From contig JAISYU010000075.1 of assembly GCA_031269685.1 (NCBI GenBank), forward strand, positions 1-64,000: DNA of 64,000 nt, written 5' to 3'. The position numbers and the translations under genes were made by a program. The stretch comes from Dysgonamonadaceae bacterium. GTDB lineage: Bacteria; Bacteroidota; Bacteroidia; Bacteroidales; Azobacteroidaceae. Positions within the stretch are counted from its first letter, which is position 1. Each line of letters starts with the position of its first letter. A model generated the notes under the pieces. The model had not been told where the DNA came from. It saw nothing but the letters and a program-made list of their open reading frames with translations, and ran no database searches. Positions 38,215 to 47,736 of the stretch are shown one piece after another.

Positions 38215-39125
38215 ACGATGAGCGCAATTATAAGTCCGACCGTCATTAAGACGCTAAAACCGAGTTGCAGTTGCGCGGTCATCCTGTCGACATCATTTAT
38301 GGGCGAAGTATCTGATGATCGCGCTTTTAACATGGTTTTACAGTTACGGACGGCGATCGGGACAGTCAGCCACGTCAGCAAAGTCCATACCGGCAGAATG
38401 TGCAGCAAAATCATCACGACAACCGCAGAATACGTGAAAACCGTCAGCAGGCAATAGTAGAAGATCGACGCTTTGAGACCCAACAGTTTGGCAAAAGTCG
38501 TAGTTCCCGCTGCTTTGTCGCGTTGCATGTCGCGCGTATTGTTACTGTGCAGCACGTTTACGGTTATGAAAACTTCGGGCAGCGCCACCCAAAATAAAAG
38601 CCACTCGTAGTAACCAAGCATCACGAAGGCAACGCCCATCACAATCGAAGGTCCAAAGATAATGAAGATCAGGAGGTCGCCGAGTGCGCGGGATTTCAGC
38701 AGAAAATAGAACAGGCAAGCAGCGATTCCGACGACGCCTACGTAAAGCAGTCCGACGCCCGAAAAGTGAAGCAACAGCAGTCCGACGGCAATTCCCACCG
38801 CCAAAAAAGTCAAGCCGAAGGTCAAAATCTGTTTCGGTTGGAAACGACCCGAAGTAAGCGACGTCGCTCCCGGATTGCCTGCTTTGTCGATGCCGGTGCG
38901 GAAATCGTGGTAATCGCTAATAAGGTTGCCGGCGGAATGAAACAGCACCGCGCCCAGCACCGCGAGCGCGCCTAAGTACCACCGCGACTCAATGTTGGGG
39001 AATACATTCCCTTTCTTTATAAGCCAGATCGTGTCGAGCAATGCGACGATTGCAGGACTGAGCGAAACAGGATACGACCATGGGCGCACCGCCTCTATCC
39101 AATCTTTTAAAACAAGTCTTTTCAT
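38211..39125 (-). CDS. menA: UbiA-family prenyltransferase, MenA-like
   Basis: WIEAVRPWSYPVSLSPAIVALLDT; NLISDYHDFRTGIDKAGNPGATSLTSGRFQP; VLHSNNTRDMQRDKAAGTTTFAKLLG. Confidence 0.82.
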   Translation of the reverse strand: MKRLVLKDWIEAVRPWSYPVSLSPAIVALLDTIWLIKKGNVFPNIESRWYLGALAVLGAVLFHSAGNLISDYHDFRTGIDKAGNPGATSLTSGRFQPKQILTFGLTFLAVGIAVGLLLLHFSGVGLLYVGVVGIAACLFYFLLKSRALGDLLIFIIFGPSIVMGVAFVMLGYYEWLLFWVALPEVFITVNVLHSNNTRDMQRDKAAGTTTFAKLLGLKASIFYYCLLTVFTYSAVVVMILLHILPVWTLLTWLTVPIAVRNCKTMLKARSSDTSPINDVDRMTAQLQLGFSVLMTVGLIIALIV

Positions 39126-39213
39126 TGTTATTTCAGTATGTGGGGGATTGTTGCGTCCTGTTTTGTATAATTTGACATATACAGGCAGTCACATCCCCGG
39201 TTAAAAATCGTTA

Positions 39214-39221
39214 CAAAGGTA
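39214..39221 (-). promoter_or_regulatory. -7 box TACCTTTG for menA-like operon
   Basis: ACAAAGGTA on + strand. Confidence 0.55.
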
Positions 39222-39341
39222 ATATAAAATGTAATATCTTTGACGTCTTTTAGCCGAAATTTACCGTCGCCGCTAAGGATTTTCCCCCTCTCCGCCGCTT
39301 TTTTTGGGGTTGTTAGCGGTAAATTTTTGCAGGAGCTAGTG

Positions 39342-39443
39342 CTGACAGGACGGCTGGCAGCAGGAGACAGGACGGCTGTCAGCAGGAGACAGGACGGCTG
39401 TCAGCCGGAGACAGAGCGGCTGTCAGCACGAGCTCGGTCGGAA
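39342..39443. repeat. 22-bp tandem array (about 4.5 units)
   Basis: GAGACAGGACGGCTGTCAGCAG units at 39342, 39364, 39386, 39408. Confidence 0.93.
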
Positions 39444-39571
39444 TTTACGGTCAAAAATGGTCGGTTTTACCGCTTTATTTCATCAAAATACGCCCGTAAT
39501 CTGTCAGATTTTACGGTCAAAATTGGTCGATTTCTACGCTTTATTTTATCAAAATATACCTCTAAACGGCA
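39444..39571. repeat. 66-bp (3 x 22) direct duplication
   Basis: TTTACGGTCAAAAATGGTCG...CGCTTTATTTCATCAAAATA at 39444 repeats as TTTACGGTCAAAATTGGTCG...CGCTTTATTTTATCAAAATA at 39510. Confidence 0.85.
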
Positions 39572-39634
39572 AAAAGAAAGCAGCAGACTTTCGCCTGCTG
39601 CCTGCCTTCATTAAATATTATAGCCTCTGAGAAA

Positions 39635-39810
39635 TGTTTCTTGCTGCCCCTTCCTTATGTCCTGTTGTCTCTCGGATCTGTTTCTTATTGCCCTTTCCTG
39701 CTGTCCTGTCGTTCCTTGAACCTGTTTCTTATCTCCCTCACTCTCAGCCTTATAGTTCCTTGAACTTGTTTCCTGCTGCCCCTTCCTGCGGTCTTACTGT
39801 TTGTTGGACT
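39635..39810. repeat. 44-bp (2 x 22) tandem array, 4 units, reaching into the 3' end of the DUF4469 CDS
   Basis: TGTTTCTTATTGCCCTTTCCTGCTGTCCTGTCGTTCCTTGAACC-type units at 39635, 39679, 39723, 39767. Confidence 0.85.
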
Positions 39811-40588
39811 TGCCGCCCTGTTTATTCTGTCCTGCCTCTTCCTGCCCCTCTTCTGCGGGCGTTACATAGCCGATCAGTTCTACGGGGTAGATTACTACGC
39901 GGGGAGTTTTCAACTGTTTTTTCCCGCTGCCGGAGTACATGGTAGTTATTTTCAGGTTTAACTTCTCGTTGTTGAGGATACCTGAGGGCGCAACTATAAT
40001 CAGTTCGCCCGGGTTGTTAACTATCACGTCTACCGACGGCACTTTGTATTCAACTCCTGTGCCTGACGAGACGGAGATAAAACTGACGCATACCTTTGCA
40101 TCGGGCGGCGTTCCGACGTCTATCTTTATGTTGTGCCCATAGATTTTGACGTTTCCGCCCCTTGTGATTTTGCTGTCTATCGCCCCTGTTTTTATGTCGT
40201 GCACGGAGACGATCCTGATAGGGATCTGCGGCTCTACCTTTTGCAGCGCCGTGTTTTGTACCGCCTCTAAAAGTTTGTCGGTAGGGGTTATCTTTATCGA
40301 GGCTTGCGCTGGATATTCGCCGTCCTCAAAGAGACCGGGGATCGTCGGGTGGAGGTTCTCGATACTTGACGAGTACGAGAAACCGTTCCGCATCCAGTCG
40401 AGCAGGATTTCGTTACGCGCTACCTCGACCGCCATCGCCATTGGCTTACTGATTCCGTAGTTCCTGCTGGCGATTGATTCTGCGAGGTCTTCTTCGTTGA
40501 AGATCTTCTGGTTTACTACCTGAGCCGAGTATTTCTTCTTCGGGTCGTTTCTAAGAGAGTTCACTCTCATTATGTACTTTATTACCAT
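39794..40588 (-). CDS. HU-like / DUF4469 family protein
   Basis: MVIKYIMRVNSLRNDPKKKYSAQVVNQKIFNEEDLAESIASRN (HU-like N-terminus); NPGELIIVAPSGILNNEKLNLKITTMYSGSGKKQLKTPRVVIY. Confidence 0.85.
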   Translation of the reverse strand: MVIKYIMRVNSLRNDPKKKYSAQVVNQKIFNEEDLAESIASRNYGISKPMAMAVEVARNEILLDWMRNGFSYSSSIENLHPTIPGLFEDGEYPAQASIKITPTDKLLEAVQNTALQKVEPQIPIRIVSVHDIKTGAIDSKITRGGNVKIYGHNIKIDVGTPPDAKVCVSFISVSSGTGVEYKVPSVDVIVNNPGELIIVAPSGILNNEKLNLKITTMYSGSGKKQLKTPRVVIYPVELIGYVTPAEEGQEEAGQNKQGGKSNKQ

Positions 40589-40708
40589 CTCTTTGTTATT
40601 TTTAAACAGTTTAGTTATTACCGTTGAGTTCGCGTTATAAATAAATAAGTATTGTTATTTAACTCCCGTTTCGCAGCGCTTCCTTAGTTTGCACCTTGAA
40701 ACCGGCTG

Positions 40709-40716
40709 CAAAGGTA
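40709..40716 (-). promoter_or_regulatory. -7 box TACCTTTG for DUF4469 gene
   Basis: CTGCAAAGGTATAAC on + strand. Confidence 0.6.
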
Positions 40717-41195
40717 TAACATAAAATCAGACCCGTCAAGCGATATTGTGACTATGTTAGCTCTATTTTTGGCGGTATCTGACGCAGTCTGGCGCTTACT
40801 TCTTAACAATCAGCGACTAACACCGAACAAATATTTCTTTAATTTAAGCGAATTTTTATGGTAATCGTTGAAAAAGTTAACGGTTTCAGTTATTGATTTT
40901 GGAAGGCTCGCCGTATTCATTTTCCGTTATTGTTAAAATATTATTACCTAATTTTACTAAAAACGCATCCTGCATATTGTATGTTTACATCTTAATCCTG
41001 AACTTTGCACCCTTAAACAGTATATAATATACGTAATGATTATCAGTAAAGCAGTTGTTGTTTTTCGCTACATTGGCGGTTTGACTTGACAATATTTCCG
41101 CCACAGGGCGGGACAGGGTCAATAAAATTTAAGGTTCTCAAAACAATTCCTTTATTTATTTGTTTAGGTATATATATGCAAAATTGCTATTTATT

Positions 41196-42047
41196 ATGAA
41201 AGTACTATTTATTTCACTGCTCATCCTGATTCCCATAACGGGATTACATGCGCAGGTAACAATCGGGTCAACCGATGATCCCGCTCCGGCGGCGCTGCTT
41301 GACTTAAAGGAGCATCCACCGACCAATAATAATGTGACGGCAGAGACAGGCGGATTATTATTGCCAAGGGTTAAGTTAAGTGACCCGACTGTTTTCGGGC
41401 TTACCGGAAGTGACGGTAATCTCTTGAACAAGACAGGGATGCTGGTCTATAACGTGAACGAAAAGCGGTCTAAGGGTTTAGTGAAGGCTATTTACCAGTG
41501 GACGGGCGATAAGTGGGAACTGCTGCGGAAAGTGACTACCACAGGCGGTAGCCCGGGCAGCGCCTTAACAAAGAAGGTTATTTACGAAAGTCTCAAAGAT
41601 GGGGACGGTAAACCGATTGGGGCTGACCCTACCAGGACAGTTTCCATCGGTAGATTTGAGTTCAGGCTGGATCGAAGCAATGTATTAGATAAGGGTTCTA
41701 CGAAGACTTTCAGGTCTATTCCTCAGATAAGAATAAAGGTCGGTGAGTCCGGGACGTTTAGATGGTATTTCAACCAGTACTGGGATTTAGATTTGCAGCC
41801 TTCTGGTCAGATTAACAATAGTTATTCTTTTGAATATATGAATAAGTCGCTGACAGCCGGAAATTGGACGGAGTGTACTATTACTGATAATATTATACAT
41901 ACGATGTCGCTGCTGGAAAGGAATGAGATGTGGCTCTTTGACCATATTAACAGCAAAATATATAATGTCCAGTTTTTAGCATTAGGGAACTCTACTTCAG
42001 ATGATGCTCATCCTAAAACGTACGCTATAATTGCGCGCGAGTATTAA
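41196..42047 (+). CDS. Secreted protein, tandem paralog 1
   Basis: Signal peptide, QVTIGSTDDPAPAALLDLKE...GGLLLPRVKLSD...GMLVYNVNE...YQWTGDKWELL...TYAIIAREY. Confidence 0.75.
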   Translation: MKVLFISLLILIPITGLHAQVTIGSTDDPAPAALLDLKEHPPTNNNVTAETGGLLLPRVKLSDPTVFGLTGSDGNLLNKTGMLVYNVNEKRSKGLVKAIYQWTGDKWELLRKVTTTGGSPGSALTKKVIYESLKDGDGKPIGADPTRTVSIGRFEFRLDRSNVLDKGSTKTFRSIPQIRIKVGESGTFRWYFNQYWDLDLQPSGQINNSYSFEYMNKSLTAGNWTECTITDNIIHTMSLLERNEMWLFDHINSKIYNVQFLALGNSTSDDAHPKTYAIIAREY

Positions 42048-42066
42048 CCATTTAAATAGATTGTAT

Positions 42067-42840
42067 ATGAAAGTTATTAATAGAATAAACGCTTTGTGGC
42101 TCCTTTTTGTACTGCCTGCCGCAACACAGGCGCAGGTTTCAATCGGCACCAAGATGCCGGACCGGTCGGCGCTGCTGCAAGTCGGCGAATATGTTTCCCC
42201 TACTGCCGGCGATGAGACTTCAAAACTTGGCGGCATACTGCTGCCCAGGGTTGAACTGACGGACCTGAATAAGGCGTGCGTGATTAGTGAAGGTTCCCCC
42301 GCAGAGCAGAAGACCGAGATGACGGGTGCGATTGTCTATAATGTCGGAACAACCAACGGCATAGAAGAAGGACTCTACGAATGGGACGGAAGCCAGTGGA
42401 GCTCGCTGGAAACTGAGACGAATATTATCGGCTCGACTACCAAAAAGTCGATAAAGAGAGTTACTTCCGCTCAATTCGAAACTAATTATCCTGAGGTTCA
42501 GATGGGTATCTTTAAGTTCAGGATGCAGCCGACTAGTTATATATACCAAAGGATACCTCAGATTGCCCTTGTAAATAGTGCTACACCGTACAATGTTTGG
42601 TGGCATGTTACCGAATATTCTAGTGGCTCTGACTTAAGGCATGACCTTTTCTACGCAAAGCTTGGTACGGCTAATGAGTTTAAACATATTGCCCCAAATA
42701 ATATCCTGAATCCAAATAATGTGCGACATGAGGTCTGGGTACCGGACACGAACAACAATAAACTGTATCACGCACAGTTTATTATCGCGGACTGGGGATT
42801 AAGTGTACCAATATATGCGATAATAGTGACAGAGTATTAA
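42067..42840 (+). CDS. Secreted protein, tandem paralog 2
   Basis: QVSIGTKMPDRSALLQVGEY...GGILLPRVELTDL...GAIVYNVGT...YEWDGSQWSSL...IYAIIVTEY. Confidence 0.75.
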   Translation: MKVINRINALWLLFVLPAATQAQVSIGTKMPDRSALLQVGEYVSPTAGDETSKLGGILLPRVELTDLNKACVISEGSPAEQKTEMTGAIVYNVGTTNGIEEGLYEWDGSQWSSLETETNIIGSTTKKSIKRVTSAQFETNYPEVQMGIFKFRMQPTSYIYQRIPQIALVNSATPYNVWWHVTEYSSGSDLRHDLFYAKLGTANEFKHIAPNNILNPNNVRHEVWVPDTNNNKLYHAQFIIADWGLSVPIYAIIVTEY

Positions 42841-42857
42841 TTAAACAATAATAAGAG

Positions 42858-43658
42858 ATGAAGACAACAAAGAAACTGGGACTGTTATTAGTTTTCCTTT
42901 GCATCGTTAGCGCTGTCCGCGCCAATGTTACAATAGGACTGCTGGAAGCGCCCGCCAAAGGAGCGCTGCTCCAACTCAAGAATATCGAACCTACACCAGC
43001 AACACAACCAGGAGACGCAAACGCCAATAAAGGCTTGCTGCTGCCGCGCGTGAAACTGACCGCGCTCAATTCACTCGCCCCATTCGGTAACGTAAGCGCA
43101 ACCAATCATGTCGGGCTGCTCGTCTATAACATCACCGAAGACGAACCAAAGAAACTGAAGAAAGGCGTCTCGGTATGGACAGGCACGGAGTGGAACATCA
43201 TCAAAAGTCTAACCATTGATCTTGGTACGGTTAAAGACCTGGGCGTAAAAAAGGTGCAGTATACTGACATAACGCCAGACTTCTTCAAGAACGTAACTCT
43301 CGACAGCCTGCGCATATTTATGGATGTTGGTAGCAGTTCACAATACGCTATCCCGTACATGATGCTTACCCCGAATGTTCCACAGGGAAGGACGAAGAGC
43401 TACAATATCAACTACTTATGGTTCAAGGTAGAGGGAACTACTACTACATATAATGATGCCACTTCCAAAACGGAGTTTAACAATTCAACTAACACCCCAC
43501 ACGCCTTAACCGCCGAAACACTGAAAACAAACATGCGCAGTGAAGCATGGATCATAGACGATGAAAGCAACGCAATCTACCGCTCTAACTACTTTGTAGT
43601 GGGTGATGATGATATAGGCAATGACAGGACCTACACAATAATTAACGAAGCCTTCTAA
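42858..43658 (+). CDS. Secreted protein, tandem paralog 3
   Basis: NVTIGLLEAPAKGALLQLKNI...KGLLLPRVKLTAL...GLLVYNITED...VWTGTEWNII...TYTIINEAF. Confidence 0.75.
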   Translation: MKTTKKLGLLLVFLCIVSAVRANVTIGLLEAPAKGALLQLKNIEPTPATQPGDANANKGLLLPRVKLTALNSLAPFGNVSATNHVGLLVYNITEDEPKKLKKGVSVWTGTEWNIIKSLTIDLGTVKDLGVKKVQYTDITPDFFKNVTLDSLRIFMDVGSSSQYAIPYMMLTPNVPQGRTKSYNINYLWFKVEGTTTTYNDATSKTEFNNSTNTPHALTAETLKTNMRSEAWIIDDESNAIYRSNYFVVGDDDIGNDRTYTIINEAF

Positions 43659-43681
43659 TAACATAAGGCAACGAAAAGCAA

Positions 43682-43718
43682 GCGCCCCGCGAAAGTATCG
43701 TCTACTTCCGCGGGGCGC
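43682..43718. terminator. Strong hairpin, probably a bidirectional terminator
   Basis: GCGCCCCGCGAAAGTA-TCGTC-TACTTCCGCGGGGCGC between convergent genes. Confidence 0.7.
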
Positions 43719-43750
43719 AATGTGTTGCAACGCCTTCCGGCAGGCAATGA

Positions 43751-45067
43751 TTAGATGTACATGTTGATGATCGCCTCGTAAAGTTCCTGCTTGCCGCTGA
43801 CCTGCTCAGGCTCTCCATTTGCCGCAGCATAAGCGTTAAGGTCTTCCAGCGACAGCCTTCCCTCCTCAAACTCTTTGCCCTTCCCGGCGTCAAATGAGGA
43901 ATAACGCTCCTTCAACATCGCAAGATACGGCGACCGCTCAAGTACTGCCGCCGCTACCTCCAACGCCCGCGCAAAAGCATCCATTCCGGCTATGTGCGCA
44001 ATGAAGATGTCCTCCAAGTCGGTACTGCTGCGGCGTGTCTTGGCGTCGAAGTTAGTACCCCCGCCCTGAAGCCCGCCGTTCCTCAGGATAACGATCATCG
44101 CTTGCGTAAGCTCGTTGATGTCTATCGGGAACTGATCCGTGTCCCATCCATTCTGACTGTCTCCCCTGTTAGCGTCAATAGATCCAAGCATTCCCGCGTC
44201 GGCTGCCGCCTGTAACTCGTGCTCGAAAGTGTGACCCGCAAGCGTCGCATGGTTGACCTCGATGTTAAGTTTGAAGTCCCTGTCAAGGTCGTTAGCACGC
44301 AAAAAGCCAATAACCGTCTCCGCATCGACGTCATATTGATGCTTAGTCGGCTCCATGGGTTTAGGCTCAATGAGGAACGTCCCCCTGAACCCGCGAGCAC
44401 GAGCATAGTCACGGGCTGCAGTGAGCAGTTGCGCCAGATGCTTCTTCTCCCGCTTCATGTCGGTGTTGAGAAGCGTGTAGTAACCTTCACGCCCTCCCCA
44501 AAAGACGTAGTTTTGCCCGCCAAGTTCAATAGTTGCATCAATGGCATTCTTAATCTGTACGGCTGCCCTGGCAAGAACGTTGAAGTCCGGGTTAGTCGCC
44601 GCACCGTTAGTGTAACGCTTGTGCCCAAATACATTAGCCGTCCCCCAGAGTAACTTGATGCCCGTCTCCTGCTGCTTTTGCTTCGCGTAAGCAATGATCG
44701 CCTTCTGGTTTCTTTCGTATTCCTCGATCGACGAGCCTTCAGCTATCAAGTCAATGTCGTGGAAACAGTAATACTCGATGCCAAGCTTTTGCATCAGTTC
44801 AAAGCCTGCATCAATCTTTTGCTTGGCAATGATGAGCGGAGTGTCGCCCTTCGCCCATTCAAACGTCTTCGTTCCCGGTCCGAATGGATCTCCGCCGTCC
44901 GCGCACAGTGTGTGCCACCACGCCATTGAGAACTTAAACCAGTCTTTCATTTTCTTTCCGTAAACGACCTTTTCTGCATCGTAATAACGGAACGCAAGAG
45001 GGCTCTTACTGGTTATACCCTCGAACTTGATTTTCCCAATTTCAGGGAAGTATTCCTTTGTTGACAT
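43751..45067 (-). CDS. xylA: Xylose isomerase
   Basis: [79 protein letters not shown]. Confidence 0.97.
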   Translation of the reverse strand: MSTKEYFPEIGKIKFEGITSKSPLAFRYYDAEKVVYGKKMKDWFKFSMAWWHTLCADGGDPFGPGTKTFEWAKGDTPLIIAKQKIDAGFELMQKLGIEYYCFHDIDLIAEGSSIEEYERNQKAIIAYAKQKQQETGIKLLWGTANVFGHKRYTNGAATNPDFNVLARAAVQIKNAIDATIELGGQNYVFWGGREGYYTLLNTDMKREKKHLAQLLTAARDYARARGFRGTFLIEPKPMEPTKHQYDVDAETVIGFLRANDLDRDFKLNIEVNHATLAGHTFEHELQAAADAGMLGSIDANRGDSQNGWDTDQFPIDINELTQAMIVILRNGGLQGGGTNFDAKTRRSSTDLEDIFIAHIAGMDAFARALEVAAAVLERSPYLAMLKERYSSFDAGKGKEFEEGRLSLEDLNAYAAANGEPEQVSGKQELYEAIINMYI

Positions 45068-45117
45068 AAGTGTTTGGTGTTTGTTATTCGTTTATCTTTC
45101 TTCTTTGTGTCCGTTGA

Positions 45118-45558
45118 TCAGTTTGACGTCGGGATTGGTATGGTACGGATTCTTTCCTCATGCCGCCCCCCTTCAAAGGCAGTTCTTAGAAATGTTTCCA
45201 CCATCCTTTCCGCATCTTCTGCAGTGATTAACCGTCCTGGCAAGGCAAGGATATTAGCATCATTGTGCGCCCTCGCAAGCCTGGCTGTCTCTTCGTTCCA
45301 GCATACTGCCGCGCGAATGTCCCGATGCTTGTTAAGCGTCATGCCGATGCCATTGCCTGTACCACAGATAGCGATCCCCTTATCGGCTTCGCCTGATTCG
45401 ACTGCTGCTGCTAATCTATGACCGTATACGGCATAGTTGACGCTTTCCGGTGAACCGGTTCCATAGTCGATGTATGGTATGTTTTTTGCGTCAAGCCACT
45501 GCCGAAGGTGTTCTTTTAGCGCGTATCCTGCGTGATCGGATGCGAGACCGATTTTCAT
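45118..45558 (-). CDS. rpiB: Ribose-5-phosphate isomerase B
   Basis: KIGLASDHAGYALKEHLRQWL; GIAICGTGNGIGMTLNKHRDIRAAVC. Confidence 0.94.
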   Translation of the reverse strand: MKIGLASDHAGYALKEHLRQWLDAKNIPYIDYGTGSPESVNYAVYGHRLAAAVESGEADKGIAICGTGNGIGMTLNKHRDIRAAVCWNEETARLARAHNDANILALPGRLITAEDAERMVETFLRTAFEGGRHEERIRTIPIPTSN

Positions 45559-45570
45559 TTCCGTAACAAT

Positions 45571-47592
45571 CTAAAGTATTTGCTTGACTTGTTTGTACAC
45601 GTTTTCTGCAGTGAACCCGAGCTTCTCGTCAAGCGTTTTATAAGGCGCTGAGAAGCCGAAGGACTCTAATCCCCAGATTGTGCCGCCGGAGCCGACTAAG
45701 CCGAGCAGGTTCACGGGCAGTCCTGCCGTTAATCCGAAGATCTTTTTGCCCGGGATAATTACACTGTCCTGGTATTCTTTTGTTTGCGAGCGGAAAAGTC
45801 CCTCGGACGGGATGTTGACTATCCTGACTTTTACGCCGTCGCTGCGAAGTAACGTTGCCCCCTCTACCAGTGTAGATACTTCCGAGCCTGAGGCAAGCAG
45901 GATTACATCGGCGCTACCGTCACATTCTACTACATATCCGCCTCTTGCAGCCGCTTCCGCTGCTTTCCTGCGGTTTGTTGAAGGCAGGTCGGCGATGTTC
46001 TGGCGAGAGAGTATAAGTCCGGTCGGTGTTGATGTGTTTTCCAGCGCGAGTTTCCAAGCGACGGTTGTTTCATGTACGTCAGCCGGGCGAATTGCGAGGA
46101 AAGAGTTTTGTCCTTTGTGGTTCTTTAGTTTTTCCATTAGCCGAATCTGTGCTTCATGTTCGACCGGTTCATGTGTTGGTCCGTCTTCTCCAACTCGGAA
46201 TGCATCATGTGTCCAGATGAATTTTACCGGAGTTCCCATAAGAGCAGCCATACGTATTGCCGGTTTCATGTAATCGGAAAAGACGAAGAAGGTTCCGCAG
46301 GCGGCAATTACTCCACCGTAAAGACTAATGCCGATTGAGATACATGCCATGGTTAGTTCGCTCACTCCAGCCTGAAGGAACGAACCTGTGAAATCCCCTT
46401 TCTCGAATGCTTTGGTGTTTTTAAGGAAGCCGTCTGTTTTGTCGGAGTTTGACAGGTCGGCAGAGGAGACAATCATATTTTCTACCTGCTTGGCTAATGC
46501 CGAGAGTACTGTGGCTGATGCCGCGCGGGTGGACTGTCCGGGTTTCTGTTCTATACTTGCCCAGTCTACTTCAGGTGCTTTTCCTGAAAGCCAGTAAGCG
46601 AGTTTTTCGGCTCTTTCGGGGTTTGCTTTTTGCCATGTCTCCTGTTCGGCGCGGCGTTCTGCAACGATTTTCTTCAGTTCTTCCGCGCGGTTTGCATAAA
46701 GTTGTTTTGTCTCTTCAAATATTATGAAAGGTTCTGCAGGGTTTCCGCCGAGGTTTTCGATTGTTTTCTCGAATGATGCGCCTGATTCACCGAGAGGCAT
46801 ACCATGTGTAGCGCAGTTATTCTCAAATGATTCGCCGTTTGCTTTGCGTGCGCCTTTACCCATTACGGTTTTACCGATTATGAGAGTTGGCGCATTAGTA
46901 GAGTCTAGTGCCTCGGTTAATGCTTTTTCTATAGCTGCGGCATCATTCCCGTTGATTTCGATTACGTTCCAACCCCACGCGCGATATTTAAGCGCTGTGT
47001 TTTCCGTTGTCACTGCGCTTGTGGTTGTAGAAAGTTGAATGTTGTTAGAATCATAGAACATTATAAGATTATTGAGTCCGAGATGCCCTGCAATACGACC
47101 TGCACCTTGTGAAATTTCTTCCTGTACTCCGCCGTCGGAAATGTATGCGTATATTTTCTGCTTGAGTATGCGACCGGTGCGTGCTGCAAGGAATTTTGCG
47201 GCGATTGCGGCGCCGACGGCGTATGTATGCCCTTGTCCGAGTGGACCGGAAGTATTTTCTACGCCACGTTTGACGTCTACTTCGGGATGTCCTGGCGTAA
47301 CGCTGCCCCATTGACGGAACAGGCGAAGGTCTTCCAGTGAATATTTGCCTGCCAGAGCGAGTACCGAATATAGCATTGGCGACATGTGCCCAGGGTCGAG
47401 GAAGAATCTGTCGCGTCCTTCCCAGTAGGAATTTTGGGGGTCGTAGACAAGGTATTTGCTGTACAAAACGTTAATGAAGTCTGCGCCTCCCATCGCACCG
47501 CCCGGGTGTCCTGACTTTGCTTTTTCGACCATTGCGGCAGCCAGGATACGAATATTGTCGGCTGCAAGATTTAGTGTATTTATATTACTCAT
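45571..47592 (-). CDS. tkt: Transketolase
   Basis: AADNIRILAAAMVEKAKSGHPGGAMGGADF; GPLGQGHTYAVGAAIA; THDAFRVGEDGPTHEPVEHEAQIR. Confidence 0.96.
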   Translation of the reverse strand: MSNINTLNLAADNIRILAAAMVEKAKSGHPGGAMGGADFINVLYSKYLVYDPQNSYWEGRDRFFLDPGHMSPMLYSVLALAGKYSLEDLRLFRQWGSVTPGHPEVDVKRGVENTSGPLGQGHTYAVGAAIAAKFLAARTGRILKQKIYAYISDGGVQEEISQGAGRIAGHLGLNNLIMFYDSNNIQLSTTTSAVTTENTALKYRAWGWNVIEINGNDAAAIEKALTEALDSTNAPTLIIGKTVMGKGARKANGESFENNCATHGMPLGESGASFEKTIENLGGNPAEPFIIFEETKQLYANRAEELKKIVAERRAEQETWQKANPERAEKLAYWLSGKAPEVDWASIEQKPGQSTRAASATVLSALAKQVENMIVSSADLSNSDKTDGFLKNTKAFEKGDFTGSFLQAGVSELTMACISIGISLYGGVIAACGTFFVFSDYMKPAIRMAALMGTPVKFIWTHDAFRVGEDGPTHEPVEHEAQIRLMEKLKNHKGQNSFLAIRPADVHETTVAWKLALENTSTPTGLILSRQNIADLPSTNRRKAAEAAARGGYVVECDGSADVILLASGSEVSTLVEGATLLRSDGVKVRIVNIPSEGLFRSQTKEYQDSVIIPGKKIFGLTAGLPVNLLGLVGSGGTIWGLESFGFSAPYKTLDEKLGFTAENVYKQVKQIL

Positions 47593-47642
47593 TGTAAATG
47601 TACTGATATTATCCTGTTAGATTTTTATTTGATAAAACGTTG

Positions 47643-47650
47643 CAAAGGTA
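47643..47650 (-). promoter_or_regulatory. -7 box TACCTTTG for tkt-rpiB-xylA
   Basis: TTGCAAAGGTAC on + strand. Confidence 0.6.
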
Positions 47651-47712
47651 CAAAAAATAATATTATGTTCAAGTTTTTCGTTCCTTTTATGCGCGTTTTA
47701 ATTGTTTTTGTT

Positions 47713-47720
47713 TATCTTTG
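47713..47720 (+). promoter_or_regulatory. -7 box TATCTTTG
   Basis: TTTATCTTTGCATAAA upstream of the 47737 CDS. Confidence 0.55.
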
Positions 47721-47736
47721 CATAAAATTATAAAAT

